NCBI RefSeq assembly: GCF_900120005.1
Contig: NZ_LT635452.1
Span: 453,668 to 517,667 of the forward strand
From: Holdemania sp. Marseille-P2844
GTDB lineage: Bacteria > Bacillota_I > Bacilli_A > Erysipelotrichales > Erysipelotrichaceae
Direction: 5' to 3'
Length of the DNA: 64,000 nt
Shown here piece after piece: positions 26,253 to 34,873 of the stretch. The stretch's first letter is position 1; each line of letters opens with the position of its first letter. The position numbers were made by a program, and so were the translations under genes. The notes beneath the pieces are model-generated. The model saw nothing but the letters and a program-made list of their open reading frames with translations. It had not been told where the DNA came from and made no database searches.

Positions 26253-27164
26253 ATGATCCGTACGGTTTTAAACGATATTGAAAAAGAAAAGCTGGGCGTT
26301 ACGATGTGCCACGAACACTTCATTGTGGATCTGGATCGGGTCCGTCATGACGGCATCAGCATGATTGAAACGCCGGCGGAAGTCGAGCCGGAAATCAAAA
26401 AGATGATGGCGCTGGGCGTTCAGGCGGCAGTGGAGGTCAGCACGATTGATTTAGGCCGCGACGTCCGTAAATTGAAACAGATCAGTTTGGACACCGGATT
26501 GACGATCGTGGCGTCCACCGGTTTTTATTTAACGCAGTATCACCCGGAGTGGCTGAAAACAGCTTCGGCTCAGCAGATCGCGGAAGTGTATGTCAGGGAG
26601 CTGACCGAAGGCATCGAGGATACCGGAATCCGGGCCGGGATCATCGCTGAGATTGCCTCGTCCCCGGAACGCTTCGAGGGGGAGGAAAAGAAGATTCTGA
26701 AGGCTGCCGGCATCGCTTCCCAGCTGACCGGGGCGGCGGTATCGACGCACACCGGCCGCGCGACCGCCGTGGAAACGATCGAAACGCTGCTGGCGGAAGG
26801 GGTCGATCCGGATAAGATCATCATCGGGCATCAGGACTTGATCGACGACACAAAGTATCATTGCCAGCTGTTGAATTACGGCGTGAATCTCGCGTTTGAC
26901 ACCTGCGGCAAGAAAGCGTACATGCCGGATGAAACCCGCGCCCGCAATGCGCTGGCGATCATGGAAGCCGGCTATGGCGATCATCTGCTTTTCAGCAACG
27001 ATATATCCCGGCGGACATATTTCACAAGTCATGGCGGAGACGGGTATTTGAGCGTGATGAAATGGGTCGTTCCGCTTCTGAAGCAGGCCGGCGCCTCAGA
27101 GCGGCAGATTCAACGCTGTCTGACGGATAATCCGGCGCGGATCCTGGATAACGAGTGGAGGTAG
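26253..27164 (+). CDS. php: Phosphotriesterase-family hydrolase (Php)
   Basis: This 303-residue TIM-barrel metal hydrolase corresponds to Php (YhfV), the phosphotriesterase homology protein. Metal ligands appear in GVTMCHEHFIVDLDRVR (HxH, near residue 18), in the AAVSTHTGRA and IIIGHQDLIDD motifs, and in the Asp of LLFSNDISRR. The usual carbamylated Lys region is replaced near residue 125 (AEIASSPERFEGEEKK), where a Glu may bridge the metals as in Php. Members usually act on lactones or phosphoesters. AAGGAGG lies five bases ahead of the ATG. The next gene starts within a few bases. Confidence 0.85.
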   Translation: MIRTVLNDIEKEKLGVTMCHEHFIVDLDRVRHDGISMIETPAEVEPEIKKMMALGVQAAVEVSTIDLGRDVRKLKQISLDTGLTIVASTGFYLTQYHPEWLKTASAQQIAEVYVRELTEGIEDTGIRAGIIAEIASSPERFEGEEKKILKAAGIASQLTGAAVSTHTGRATAVETIETLLAEGVDPDKIIIGHQDLIDDTKYHCQLLNYGVNLAFDTCGKKAYMPDETRARNALAIMEAGYGDHLLFSNDISRRTYFTSHGGDGYLSVMKWVVPLLKQAGASERQIQRCLTDNPARILDNEWR

Positions 27165-27167
27165 ACT

Positions 27168-28337
27168 ATGTTTTTGAATCAATGCCTGCAGAATAATTCA
27201 AAACTGATCGAATTTGCTTTTCATGCGCATCAGCAGGGTCTGATTCTCCCCGACACCTATCTGTTGGATCTCGATACGATCGCTGAAAATGGAAGGCGAA
27301 TGCTGGAAACCGCCCGTCAAAATGATGTGAAATTGTTTTTCATGCTGAAACAGCTGGGCCGGAATCCAATCGTCGCAAAACGGCTGATGGAGCTGGGCTT
27401 TGCCGGCTGCGTCGCGGTCGATTACAAGGAAGCGCTGGTGATGATTGAGAATGGAATTCATCTGGGCAACGTCGGTCACCTGGTTCAGACGCCCAAGGCT
27501 GCGCTGAGGAAAATCATTGCGGCGCGTCCGGATGTGATGACGGTGTACAGTCTTGAAAAGATTGCGGAGATCGATCAGGCAGCTGCGGAAATCAATCGGG
27601 TACAGCCGCTTATGATCCGGATTACGGATGACGACGCCAGCCTGTATTCCGGTCAGATCGCCGGCTTTTCCAGCGCTCAGCTGCCGGAAATCCTGGCGAA
27701 AGTCAAGTCGCTCAGGCACGTGCGGATCGGCGGCGTGACCGTGTTTCCAGCGTTGCTTTACAGTGAAAAAACACAGAAGATAGAAGCCACAAGCAATGTC
27801 AGCGGCCTGCTTCGGGCGGTGGATTATCTGAAAGATAAAGTGTCGGATGAATTGTTGATCAACATCCCCAGCGCGACCTGCTGCGCCTCCATTCCCACAA
27901 TCCGGCAGTTAGGCGGCAACAACGGCGAACCCGGCCACGGGCTGACCGGCACGACGCCGCTGCACAAAGCCAGCCGCGAACCGGAGAATATCGGCTATCT
28001 TTATGTTTCGGAAATCTCGCACAATTATAAGGACAAGGCGTACTGCTTCGGCGGCGGACACTACCGGCGCGGACACATGGCGCATGTCCTGGTCGGCCGT
28101 GATCTCGCACACGCGCGGATGTTCAACATTCAGGCGCCCGATGACGATTCGATCGACTATCATTTTGAAATCGACCGCAACTGCACGGTATCCGATACCG
28201 CGCTGATGTGCTTCCGGGCTCAGATTTTTACAACCCGCAGCCATGTCGCGATCGTCGAAGGACTCAGCCGGGGCTGTCCGCGGATCAGCGGGCTGTTTGA
28301 CAGTCAGGGCCGAAAAATTCAGGTAAATTGGGAGTAA
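27168..28337 (+). CDS. yhfX: YhfX-like alanine-racemase-fold enzyme
   Basis: This 389-residue protein has the alanine-racemase N-terminal barrel that binds PLP (TYLLDLDTIAENGRRMLETARQNDVKLFFMLKQLGRNPIVAKRL), where the Lys of MLKQLG should carry the cofactor. It matches YhfX of the E. coli cluster. The C-terminal part (GGNNGEPGHGLTGTTP, GGGHYRRGHMAHVLVG) replaces the usual racemase beta domain. It lies three bases after php. It may epimerise or eliminate an amino-acid-like intermediate; the actual reaction is not known. Confidence 0.8.
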   Translation: MFLNQCLQNNSKLIEFAFHAHQQGLILPDTYLLDLDTIAENGRRMLETARQNDVKLFFMLKQLGRNPIVAKRLMELGFAGCVAVDYKEALVMIENGIHLGNVGHLVQTPKAALRKIIAARPDVMTVYSLEKIAEIDQAAAEINRVQPLMIRITDDDASLYSGQIAGFSSAQLPEILAKVKSLRHVRIGGVTVFPALLYSEKTQKIEATSNVSGLLRAVDYLKDKVSDELLINIPSATCCASIPTIRQLGGNNGEPGHGLTGTTPLHKASREPENIGYLYVSEISHNYKDKAYCFGGGHYRRGHMAHVLVGRDLAHARMFNIQAPDDDSIDYHFEIDRNCTVSDTALMCFRAQIFTTRSHVAIVEGLSRGCPRISGLFDSQGRKIQVNWE

Positions 28338-28343
28338 ATCAGG

Positions 28344-29312
28344 ATGAAAGACAACTATTCGCTGCAGCATAAAACCGCATTGCTAAATCCCTATGGATCC
28401 ATTGTCAAGGTATTGGACGGCGATCCGGAAAAGCTTCTGGTTGGAATCAAAAACGTGCGTTCCATTCCGAATACGCTGATGCACAGACTGGAACCTGCGG
28501 GCTTCACGCTGCACACAATCGACAAGAAATCCCAACTGGCCGGCCGGGCTGTCGACACGGAGCTGATCAATCCGATCAGCGGCCGTTTCATGTCAGGTTC
28601 CTCCTCCGGCACCGCGATCAACGTATTCGCGGGCATCAATGATCTGGGCATCGGCAACGACGGCGGGGGCAGCGTTTTGGCGCCGGCGATCAGCGTCAAT
28701 ATTTTAAGCTTCATTTCCAGGCTGATCGAAGCCGACCGTCCGCAGCAGCTCAAACCCAACACCGACAACATCACATCAGCCAATTCGATCGGCTTTATGG
28801 CCCGCGATAAAAAGATCCTGATGAAGGCAATTCAGGCTGCCATCGGCATCCGTCCGGCCTCCGGCGCTGGAAGGGTTCTGGCGGATCGGGAATATCCGGG
28901 AATCGACGCGCAGGTCATTGCGATTGAGGATCCGGCCGCACCGCGCACCGTACTGACAGCGTATTTACAAGTGCTTCTGAAACGCTGCGACGTCTTTATG
29001 ATCACCGAAGGGCCGATTGATCTGGACGGTTTCGGCGATTCGCTGTTCGGTCATTTCGATGCGCGGACGCAAAGGATTCAGCAGGCCGCGGGGAAGGGCT
29101 ATGTCCGCGTGTGCAATCTGGCCGGTGCAACGGCGCTGTCGCTGCCGCAGTCCGGCTTGGGCATGGCGACGCTTCTGATGTGCGAAAGTCAAAGTGAAAA
29201 AATCGCGCGGCTGCTTTATCTGGCCGAACAGATTGAGGAAGTTCATGACGAACTGATCGAACGGTATTTTTTGGATCTGAACAACTATTTTATCGAAGGT
29301 TACGAAATATAG
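28344..29312 (+). CDS. Amidase-signature-family enzyme embedded in the yhf operon
   Basis: This 322-residue protein carries a compact amidase-signature core. The catalytic triad can be read: Lys 36 in LVGIKNVRS, the cis-Ser 86 in MSGSSSGTA, and the nucleophile Ser 110 in GNDGGGSVLAPA. Full-size amidases are 450-550 residues, so the C-terminal region is short. E. coli yhf has no such gene. Start and stop sit tightly between yhfX and yhfS. I infer amide or ester hydrolysis on the pathway compound, or a trimmed binding role. Confidence 0.7.
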   Translation: MKDNYSLQHKTALLNPYGSIVKVLDGDPEKLLVGIKNVRSIPNTLMHRLEPAGFTLHTIDKKSQLAGRAVDTELINPISGRFMSGSSSGTAINVFAGINDLGIGNDGGGSVLAPAISVNILSFISRLIEADRPQQLKPNTDNITSANSIGFMARDKKILMKAIQAAIGIRPASGAGRVLADREYPGIDAQVIAIEDPAAPRTVLTAYLQVLLKRCDVFMITEGPIDLDGFGDSLFGHFDARTQRIQQAAGKGYVRVCNLAGATALSLPQSGLGMATLLMCESQSEKIARLLYLAEQIEEVHDELIERYFLDLNNYFIEGYEI

Positions 29313-29322
29313 GAGGACAACA

Positions 29323-30423
29323 ATGAACGTTTACCCATTAAAAAATATGACTTTGGAACAGGCGATGCAGAAGCAGTTTAAGCTGGTCGACTGCATTACG
29401 CGGCACTTTCGCGGCACTGAAAGTTTAACGCGCGGGGATCTGGGAGTCCATCAGCCGGGCAATCAGCCGGTGACGACGCGGAAAGCGGAACAGGCGATTG
29501 CGGAGTTCTTCGGTGCTGAGGAATGCATCTTGGTCCGCGGCAGCGGAACCGGCGCGATTCGCTATGGCTTGAGCGCGATGATGGAGTGCGGTCAGAAGAT
29601 TCTGATTCACGAAGCCCCGGCCTATTCGACAACCCAGACCAGTTTTGAAATGTTTGGTCTGGTCCCGGTGCCATCCAACTTTAACGACTTGTCGGCAATC
29701 GTCAGAACGCTGCAGGAAAATCCGGATATCCGCGGGGCGCTGGTACAGCACAGCCGGCAGAAAATTGACGACAGCTATCATCTGGCGGAAGTGATCGCCA
29801 CGATCAAGCAGACGGCGGATATTCCAGTGTTGATCGACGATAACTACGGCGTCATGAAGGTGGAAAAGATCGGATGCGAATGCGGAGCGGACGTCTCCTG
29901 CTTCTCGACGTTCAAGCTGCAGGGACCGGAAGGGATCGGCTGTGTCGTAGGACGCAAGGTGATCATCGACCGGATCCGGAAGATGCACTATTCCGGCGGA
30001 TGCCAGACGCAGGGCTGGGAAGCGCTGGAGGTTCTGCGTGGTCTGACCTACGCGCCGGTGATGCTGGCGCTGACGGATGCCGCAGCAAAAGAAGCGCTCA
30101 AACGCATTCAGGCCGGGGAAGTCAAAGGGATTAAGCAGGCCTGCATCGCCAACGCTCAGTCGAAGGTGCTGTTAGTCGAATTTGCTGAGCCGATCGCGAA
30201 AAAGGTGCTGACGGCGGCTGAAAAACGCGGCGCTCTGCCTAATCCGGTCGGCGCGGAATCCAAATATGAACTGGCGCCGATGTTCTACCGCGTGTCCGGA
30301 ACGTTCTTAAAATCAGACCCTCGTTATGGTGAATATATGATCCGCATCAATCCCAACCGCTCCGGTGCGGATACGGTATTAAGGATTCTGGCAGAAAGCA
30401 TTCAGGAAGCGAATGAAGCCTGA
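29323..30423 (+). CDS. yhfS: YhfS-like PLP-dependent aminotransferase-fold enzyme
   Basis: This 366-residue fold-type I PLP enzyme resembles YhfS. The cofactor region is VLIDDNYGVMKVEKIGCECGADVSCFSTFKLQGPEGIGC, where Asp 172/173 would bind the PLP nitrogen and Lys 198 (FSTFKLQG) the Schiff base. The N-terminal LVRGSGTGAIRYGL forms the phosphate-binding turn. AGGAGG stands ahead of the ATG. Lyase or transferase chemistry on an amino-acid-like substrate is possible; the reaction is unknown. Confidence 0.8.
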   Translation: MNVYPLKNMTLEQAMQKQFKLVDCITRHFRGTESLTRGDLGVHQPGNQPVTTRKAEQAIAEFFGAEECILVRGSGTGAIRYGLSAMMECGQKILIHEAPAYSTTQTSFEMFGLVPVPSNFNDLSAIVRTLQENPDIRGALVQHSRQKIDDSYHLAEVIATIKQTADIPVLIDDNYGVMKVEKIGCECGADVSCFSTFKLQGPEGIGCVVGRKVIIDRIRKMHYSGGCQTQGWEALEVLRGLTYAPVMLALTDAAAKEALKRIQAGEVKGIKQACIANAQSKVLLVEFAEPIAKKVLTAAEKRGALPNPVGAESKYELAPMFYRVSGTFLKSDPRYGEYMIRINPNRSGADTVLRILAESIQEANEA

Positions 30424-30440
30424 ATGCGGGGGTGAAGCGG

Positions 30441-31664
30441 ATGAGTAAGCGATTTATCATCGTCGTGCTGGACGGTTTCGGGATCGGCGCGATGGAGGAT
30501 GCCGCTACGGTGCGTCCGGGCGATGAGAAGGCAAACACGCTGCGCAGCATCCTGCGCGATCACCCGGATCTGAAGCTGCCGACGCTGGAAAAGCTGGGGT
30601 TGATGAACGCGTATGGCAGCGAAAGTGCGCAGATGAAATTCAATCCTCAGGCCAATTTCGGCAAAAGCGAATTGATGCATTTCGGAGCGGATACGTTCAT
30701 GGGGCATCAGGAAATTATGGGGACTCTGCCAAAGCAGCCGGAAGTCCATCCATTCCAGCAGAAAGTCGACGTCGTCGCAGCGCACTTGAAAAACTGCGGC
30801 CATCAAGTTGAAATCATCGAACGACAGGGACTGCGGTATGTGGTCTGCGACAAGTTCGTCACGATCGCCGATAATCTGGAAGCAGATCTGGGTATGTGCT
30901 ACAACGTGACCGCGCCGCTGGATTTGATTTCTTTTGAAAAAGAAGTGGAAATCGCGGAGCGGGTCCGCGAGGTCGTGACGGTCGGCCGGGTGATCGTATT
31001 CGGCGGCACCGGCAATACGATGCAGGATTTATATAACGCTGAGGAAATCAGGCAGGGCAGGTTTATCGGAATCGCTTCGGCAAAATCCAAATCCTACGAA
31101 CAAGGTTATCAATGCCGTCATCTGGGGTATGGCGTCAACAAGAATGTCCAGGTTCCAACAATCCTGACCAAAGCTAGAATTCCGTGCGTATTGATCGGCA
31201 AGGTCGCGGATATTGTCGCCAACGATCTGGGTACCAGTCTTTCCTGCGTGCCGACGCCGGAGTGCATGAGGCTGACGTTGGACGCCGTGCGCCGCATGGA
31301 TACCGGGTTTATCTGCACCAATGTTCAGGAAACTGATCTGGCAGGGCATTCACAGGACAGCGCGGAATACAGGCGGATTCTGGAACAAGCTGACGCGGGT
31401 CTGGCGGAAATCCTGCCGGAACTGACGGAAGACGATATATTAATCGTTCAGGCGGATCATGGCAATGATCCGGATATCGGCAGCAGCCGGCATACCCGCG
31501 AGTGTGTTCCGTTGTTGATTTATCGGAAAGGTCTGAAAGGCGTGAAAATCGGAACACGGCGCACGATGTCCGACAACGGTGCGACGTGCTGTGATTTCTT
31601 TGGCGTGGATGCCCCGGAAAACGGGACTTCGTATCTGGATTTGCTTCAGCTGCCGCAAGGTTAA
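30441..31664 (+). CDS. yhfW: YhfW-like phosphopentomutase-family protein
   Basis: This 407-residue metalloenzyme of the alkaline-phosphatase superfamily is close to phosphopentomutase (DeoB) and matches YhfW. Metal motifs are IIVVLDGFGIGAME at the N-terminus and IVQADHGNDPDIGSSRHTRECVPLLIY near the C-terminus. GADTFMGHQEIMGT holds the Thr that is phosphorylated in phosphopentomutases. I chose the ATG at 30441 with GGGGGTG ahead. It is the last gene of the operon and suggests a phosphorylated sugar or pentose-like intermediate. Confidence 0.82.
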   Translation: MSKRFIIVVLDGFGIGAMEDAATVRPGDEKANTLRSILRDHPDLKLPTLEKLGLMNAYGSESAQMKFNPQANFGKSELMHFGADTFMGHQEIMGTLPKQPEVHPFQQKVDVVAAHLKNCGHQVEIIERQGLRYVVCDKFVTIADNLEADLGMCYNVTAPLDLISFEKEVEIAERVREVVTVGRVIVFGGTGNTMQDLYNAEEIRQGRFIGIASAKSKSYEQGYQCRHLGYGVNKNVQVPTILTKARIPCVLIGKVADIVANDLGTSLSCVPTPECMRLTLDAVRRMDTGFICTNVQETDLAGHSQDSAEYRRILEQADAGLAEILPELTEDDILIVQADHGNDPDIGSSRHTRECVPLLIYRKGLKGVKIGTRRTMSDNGATCCDFFGVDAPENGTSYLDLLQLPQG

Positions 31665-31670
31665 ATCGAA

Positions 31671-31706
31671 GTTAGCATATTGCAAAGAGGATATGCTGAC
31701 TTTTTT
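31671..31706 (+). terminator. Terminator of the yhf operon
   Basis: GTTAGCATAT pairs with ATATGCTGAC (one G-T pair), followed by six T. Confidence 0.8.
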
Positions 31707-31753
31707 ATCGGTGGGAAGATTGATCGGCACAGGCAGAGAGCACCGATAAAAAA
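31701..31753. repeat. 13-bp inverted repeat after the yhf terminator
   Basis: TTTTTTATCGGTG (31701-31713) is perfectly inverted at 31741-31753. The T-run of the yhf terminator is thus also an arm of a second, larger hairpin. Confidence 0.55.
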
Positions 31754-32459
31754 AACTTGAAAATAGCCAATACCTGAACTTAGAGAAAGTTATAAGAAAG
31801 ATCATCCAATAAGAATAGAATTGGCATGATTCGAAAGAAGACAGGTCAATCCTTTTCGTTTCAGGAAAATCATGTTGGCATTTTGGTCAGTTAAAACTAA
31901 GGTGTTCTATACTTATTGCAGAGAAAGTGATAATACAGAAAATGCTTGATGGTTAAAGGGAGAAGGAAGGATCAGCCAAAGCGTCAGATCTGGAATGCAG
32001 TGAAAGAAGAGGGGATAATCCGGCGAATTGTGCTTTTGCAAGTGAGAGCGGGACAGGAAAATACGGCCGGCAGGGAGGCTGCACAATCCATGATATTGCT
32101 TCGTGTGGGACAGCGGGGCAAGCCATGAGATAAACGAAGGGAACATAACCCGCCACATTTGAATAAAGAAAGTTTTGCCCAGACCTTGAACTCAGCAAGC
32201 TGAGTAAGAGAAGGAAGCATACAGGATGGGAAGAAAAGAAGCAGATTTCTGACAGAATTTGCCTTTTCGAATGCGCGGCGTCAGTTCCCTGCGAACATTG
32301 ACTTTGTTGAAAATATTTTCAGAGCAGACGATTGTTTTTGATGCAGAAAAGGGATGGTTAACCGAATTCGGGTATAAACCTGCCTTTTGCTTGTTATGAT
32401 AAGAATCAAGTCTTTCAGAAATGGGGAAGACGGGGATCAAATCATGAAAGGAGTCGGCT
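31754..32459. other. Gene-poor, purine-rich stretch
   Basis: About 700 bases with no convincing gene. A 60-codon frame (31946-32128, MVKGRRKDQPKRQIW...) has no clear ribosome binding site. A TATACT hexamer near 31908 could be a -10 box. No tRNA, repeat array or mobile element is visible. It could be decayed sequence or an unrecognised RNA. Confidence 0.5.
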
Positions 32460-32780
32460 ATGGAATATTCTGAAATGCTTATCCACCGAATTAAAGATCT
32501 GTGTCGTCAGCGAGGAGGCATAACCGTTCACCGCCTGGCAAAAATGTCTTCTCTGCGGCAATCGACGCTGGATAATATTATCCGCGGCAACACCAAGGAT
32601 CCGCGTGTCAGCACGCTGCATCGCATCGCTCTGGGCTTTAATATGACGCTGACTGAATTTCTGGATTTTCCGGAACTCAACGATTATGTATTTGAGGAGG
32701 AAGAAGAAATAATCAATCCGGCAGAGCTGAAAAAGCATAAAAAAACGGAAAGGCCGGCATCAAATGCTGTTCTTCCGTAA
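32460..32780 (+). CDS. XRE-type helix-turn-helix protein
   Basis: This 106-residue protein has a Cro/CI-type helix-turn-helix in residues 5-65 (MLIHRIKDLCRQRGGITVHRLAKMSSLRQSTLDNIIRGNTKDPRVSTLHRIALGF) and an acidic, then basic, tail (FEEEEEIIN, LKKHKKTERP). AAAGGAG precedes the ATG. It stands alone, convergent with the CarD-like gene. Targets are unknown. Small XRE proteins of this type sometimes remain from mobile elements, but no integrase is nearby. Confidence 0.82.
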   Translation: MEYSEMLIHRIKDLCRQRGGITVHRLAKMSSLRQSTLDNIIRGNTKDPRVSTLHRIALGFNMTLTEFLDFPELNDYVFEEEEEIINPAELKKHKKTERPASNAVLP

Positions 32781-32789
32781 CGATCAGAC

Positions 32790-33284
32790 TTATTTGTCTT
32801 TAAATCGGCTGAGGAGGTAATCGGCAACCTCTTCTTTTTTTATTTTGAACGATAATGAAATTTCCTCATGAAGCAGGTCTTCTGCCCGGGCGAGCATTTC
32901 AGCATCCGCGCGGGACAGCGATTTACGATCCTTCAGCTTGTCCTGTTTCTGAGTGTAAATCGAGATGATCATCTGCGCGAGCTTGCGGCCGTCGCCTTCT
33001 GCCAGAATTGCCTGGTAGGTTTCCTCGCGTTTGCGCTTATCATCAATCCAGGCGGATTCCAGCTGCGGCATTTCGTTGATCATCTGTTCAATCTCTTCCC
33101 GATTCATGACCGGGCGCAGTTGTGAATTGGAGGCTGGCGTTACGATCTGCGTATGGATGCCATAAACGGAATTGAGCACGTAACACGTTTCAGGACGGCG
33201 CGGTTTCAGTTCTTTTTTGACAATCTGATCAACCTGGAATATTCCTCGCGCACCATAACGTACATAATCCTTTTCTTTAAACAT
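32790..33284 (-). CDS. CarD/CdnL-like RNA-polymerase-binding regulator
   Basis: This 164-residue protein has the CarD_CdnL_TRCF Tudor-like module at its N-terminus (FKEKDYVRYGARGIFQVDQIV, then PETCYVLNSVYGIHTQIVTPA) and a helical C-terminus (AEMLARAEDLLHEEISLSFKI). CarD proteins bind the RNA polymerase beta subunit and stabilise open promoters, often for rRNA genes. I chose the third in-frame ATG (33284), with AAGGGGGA about ten bases ahead. The upstream ATGs lack a ribosome binding site. Confidence 0.82.
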   Translation of the reverse strand: MFKEKDYVRYGARGIFQVDQIVKKELKPRRPETCYVLNSVYGIHTQIVTPASNSQLRPVMNREEIEQMINEMPQLESAWIDDKRKREETYQAILAEGDGRKLAQMIISIYTQKQDKLKDRKSLSRADAEMLARAEDLLHEEISLSFKIKKEEVADYLLSRFKDK

Positions 33285-33393
33285 GAAGCTCATTCCCCCT
33301 TCCAAAAGGTGAATCTATACCTTTATTCTACCATTTTTAAGGGATTTTCGTAAGTAAAATCGTCAACGGCATCCAAAAGGGGGAAAGTCAGGG

Positions 33394-33614
33394 TTAAAAT
33401 AAGCGTGGAAAACAGCGGCCCAAGCATCGCAGTATAAGGCTTGTAAGAACCAGCGGCAGGATGATCAGAAGAAGAAAAACGAATACATTCAGCAAAAAGA
33501 CATCAGGGATGATTTTTTCCAATGTCATAGCGCAAAGAATCAAGGTCAGCCGGAAGGAAAGATAATAACCAGGCAGAGCACAAATTCAAAATCTGATTTT
33601 TTAAGTTTGTTCAT
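33394..33614 (-). pseudogene. Frameshifted small two-helix membrane protein
   Basis: Read leftward from 33614, MNKLKKSDFEFVLC is followed by a stop a few codons on in frame. Shifting by one base near 33570 reads on as a hydrophobic protein (YYLSFRLTLILCAMTLEKII, then VFLLNVFVFLLLIILPLVLTSLILRC) to a stop at 33394. The total length fits one missing or extra base. AGAGGCG lies ahead of the start, which is close behind the lipoprotein gene stop, so it was a second gene of that operon. It could be a real pseudogene or a sequencing error. Confidence 0.5.
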
Positions 33615-33632
33615 CGCCTCTATTTCCTTTCA

Positions 33633-34376
33633 TCATTGAGAGGAATCGGTAAAAATAAGTGTTAAAGGTTCCCAACTGTTGTCAATAAACTGATAAACTT
33701 CAATTTCGGAAAACGGAGTTTCGGGCGTAATCTGCAGATCCCTGACGGCCCAGACTTCCCGCAGACCGCCTTGATAGCCAAGGATCGCATAAGCATCGGG
33801 TTTTACTTGATATGAATCGTCAGACAGATAAACTAAATAGGACTTTCCAACTTCAATGTCGATATCTTCGGAAACTTTTTGCTTGATATAAGCAGGTTTT
33901 TCAGTGGCTGATGCCACAGCGTTCCTTTGACTGGGCTCTAAGGTTTGAAGATATTCTTCGTAAGCGATGATACCGCCAGAACGTGTGAAATGGATCGTTT
34001 GACCGGCAGAAAGATCACCTTTCAGGCTTTTGAGAATTGTCAGAGTGCCATAAGTATAAGGCAGAACAATCTTATGTTTGATCTCATGAACGGTGCTTCC
34101 TCCCTCAATGGAACAAACTGTCGCTAAAACGACATCGGTGCTGGCCTGAATAAGCGTATCCTGATCCAGCGCGTCAGGGACAAATTCCAAAAGCAGATTC
34201 TGAATTTGAATCGAATCCGGATCCAGTTGGGCATAGGCGTCGGTATAGGAACAAGCCTGCAGATCAGCAGAAGCGGAAGATTCGTCAAGCTGAACCTGAG
34301 GGGCGGCGTTATTCCTGTCGACGGCGCAAGCAGCAAGCAGAAAAGCACAGAGGAGAACAGTACCGGAATTCTTCAT
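33633..34376 (-). CDS. Lipoprotein of unknown function
   Basis: This 247-residue protein is exported by a lipoprotein signal (LLCAFLLAAC, lipid Cys 17) and is otherwise unrecognised. The mature part is acidic, with a repeated beta-strand feel: VVLATVCSIEG, LPYTYGTLTILKSLKGDLSAGQTIHFTRSGG and EVGKSYLVYLSDDSYQVKPDAYAILGYQGG. GGAGG lies ahead of the ATG. It is followed by the frameshifted membrane-protein gene. No domain or substrate can be assigned. Confidence 0.75.
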   Translation of the reverse strand: MKNSGTVLLCAFLLAACAVDRNNAAPQVQLDESSASADLQACSYTDAYAQLDPDSIQIQNLLLEFVPDALDQDTLIQASTDVVLATVCSIEGGSTVHEIKHKIVLPYTYGTLTILKSLKGDLSAGQTIHFTRSGGIIAYEEYLQTLEPSQRNAVASATEKPAYIKQKVSEDIDIEVGKSYLVYLSDDSYQVKPDAYAILGYQGGLREVWAVRDLQITPETPFSEIEVYQFIDNSWEPLTLIFTDSSQ

Positions 34377-34697
34377 TGAAACACCTCCTGAAATTAAGCA
34401 GAATACATTATTTAACTAAAGTATAACAAGAATAAGACGGGAAGGGATCCAAGTTCATAAAAAGTTAAGAAAACAGGGATAACATTAGTCATATTAAGAA
34501 CGTTAAATTGATAAGATTAGAGGACGCTGATCTGAAATGTGATTCATGAAAAAATAGTGATTCTGACGTTAAAATCATCCTGTTGGACTTTCTATTTATG
34601 AAGTTGACTATTTCCTGCATCTGATATTTCCTTTTCTGCCGAGGCAGGTGCTGGATAAGCTCAAAAATCGTCAGTTATCACCGCTAAGATTCAAATA
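34377..34697. other. Spacer upstream of the lipoprotein gene
   Basis: About 320 AT-rich bases. The only feature I see is a leftward TATACT-type -10 hexamer near 34420 for the lipoprotein gene, without a clear -35 box. Confidence 0.4.
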
Positions 34698-34723
34698 CAA
34701 AAAAATCAGACTTTCGTCTGATT
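34698..34723 (-). terminator. Terminator of tRNA-Leu
   Basis: AATCAGAC/GTCTGATT around a four-base loop, followed leftward by T. It lies 11 bases past the tRNA 3' end. Confidence 0.8.
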
Positions 34724-34733
34724 GTCTTTTTCA

Positions 34734-34820
34734 TGGTCCCCGGGGCCGGACTCGAACCGGCATGGTATCACTACCGAACGATTTTGAGTCGTTTGCGTCT
34801 ACCAATTTCGCCACCTGGGG
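34734..34820 (-). tRNA. tRNA-Leu (anticodon CAA)
   Basis: An 87-base class II tRNA read from the complement: acceptor CCCCAGG/CCCGGGG (one A-C mismatch at the fifth pair), D-stem GCG/CGC, anticodon stem AACGA/TCGTT with loop CTCAAAA (anticodon CAA), long variable arm GGTAGTGATACC, T-loop TTCGAGT, and an encoded CCA end. Confidence 0.92.
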
Positions 34821-34837
34821 AATTCATGTGCTTATTT

Positions 34838-34866
34838 ATTATATCTGATCCCCAGAGTGAAATCAA
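34838..34866 (-). promoter_or_regulatory. Promoter of tRNA-Leu
   Basis: Read leftward: TTGATT (34866-34861), 17-base spacer, TATAAT (34843-34838), 18 bases ahead of the tRNA. Confidence 0.8.
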
Positions 34867-34873
34867 GTAGAAA

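Noticed and set aside
31946-32128. 60-codon basic frame in the gap after the yhf operon
   Set aside because: No ribosome binding site, no hallmark, and unusual codon pattern. Left as part of a gene-poor stretch.
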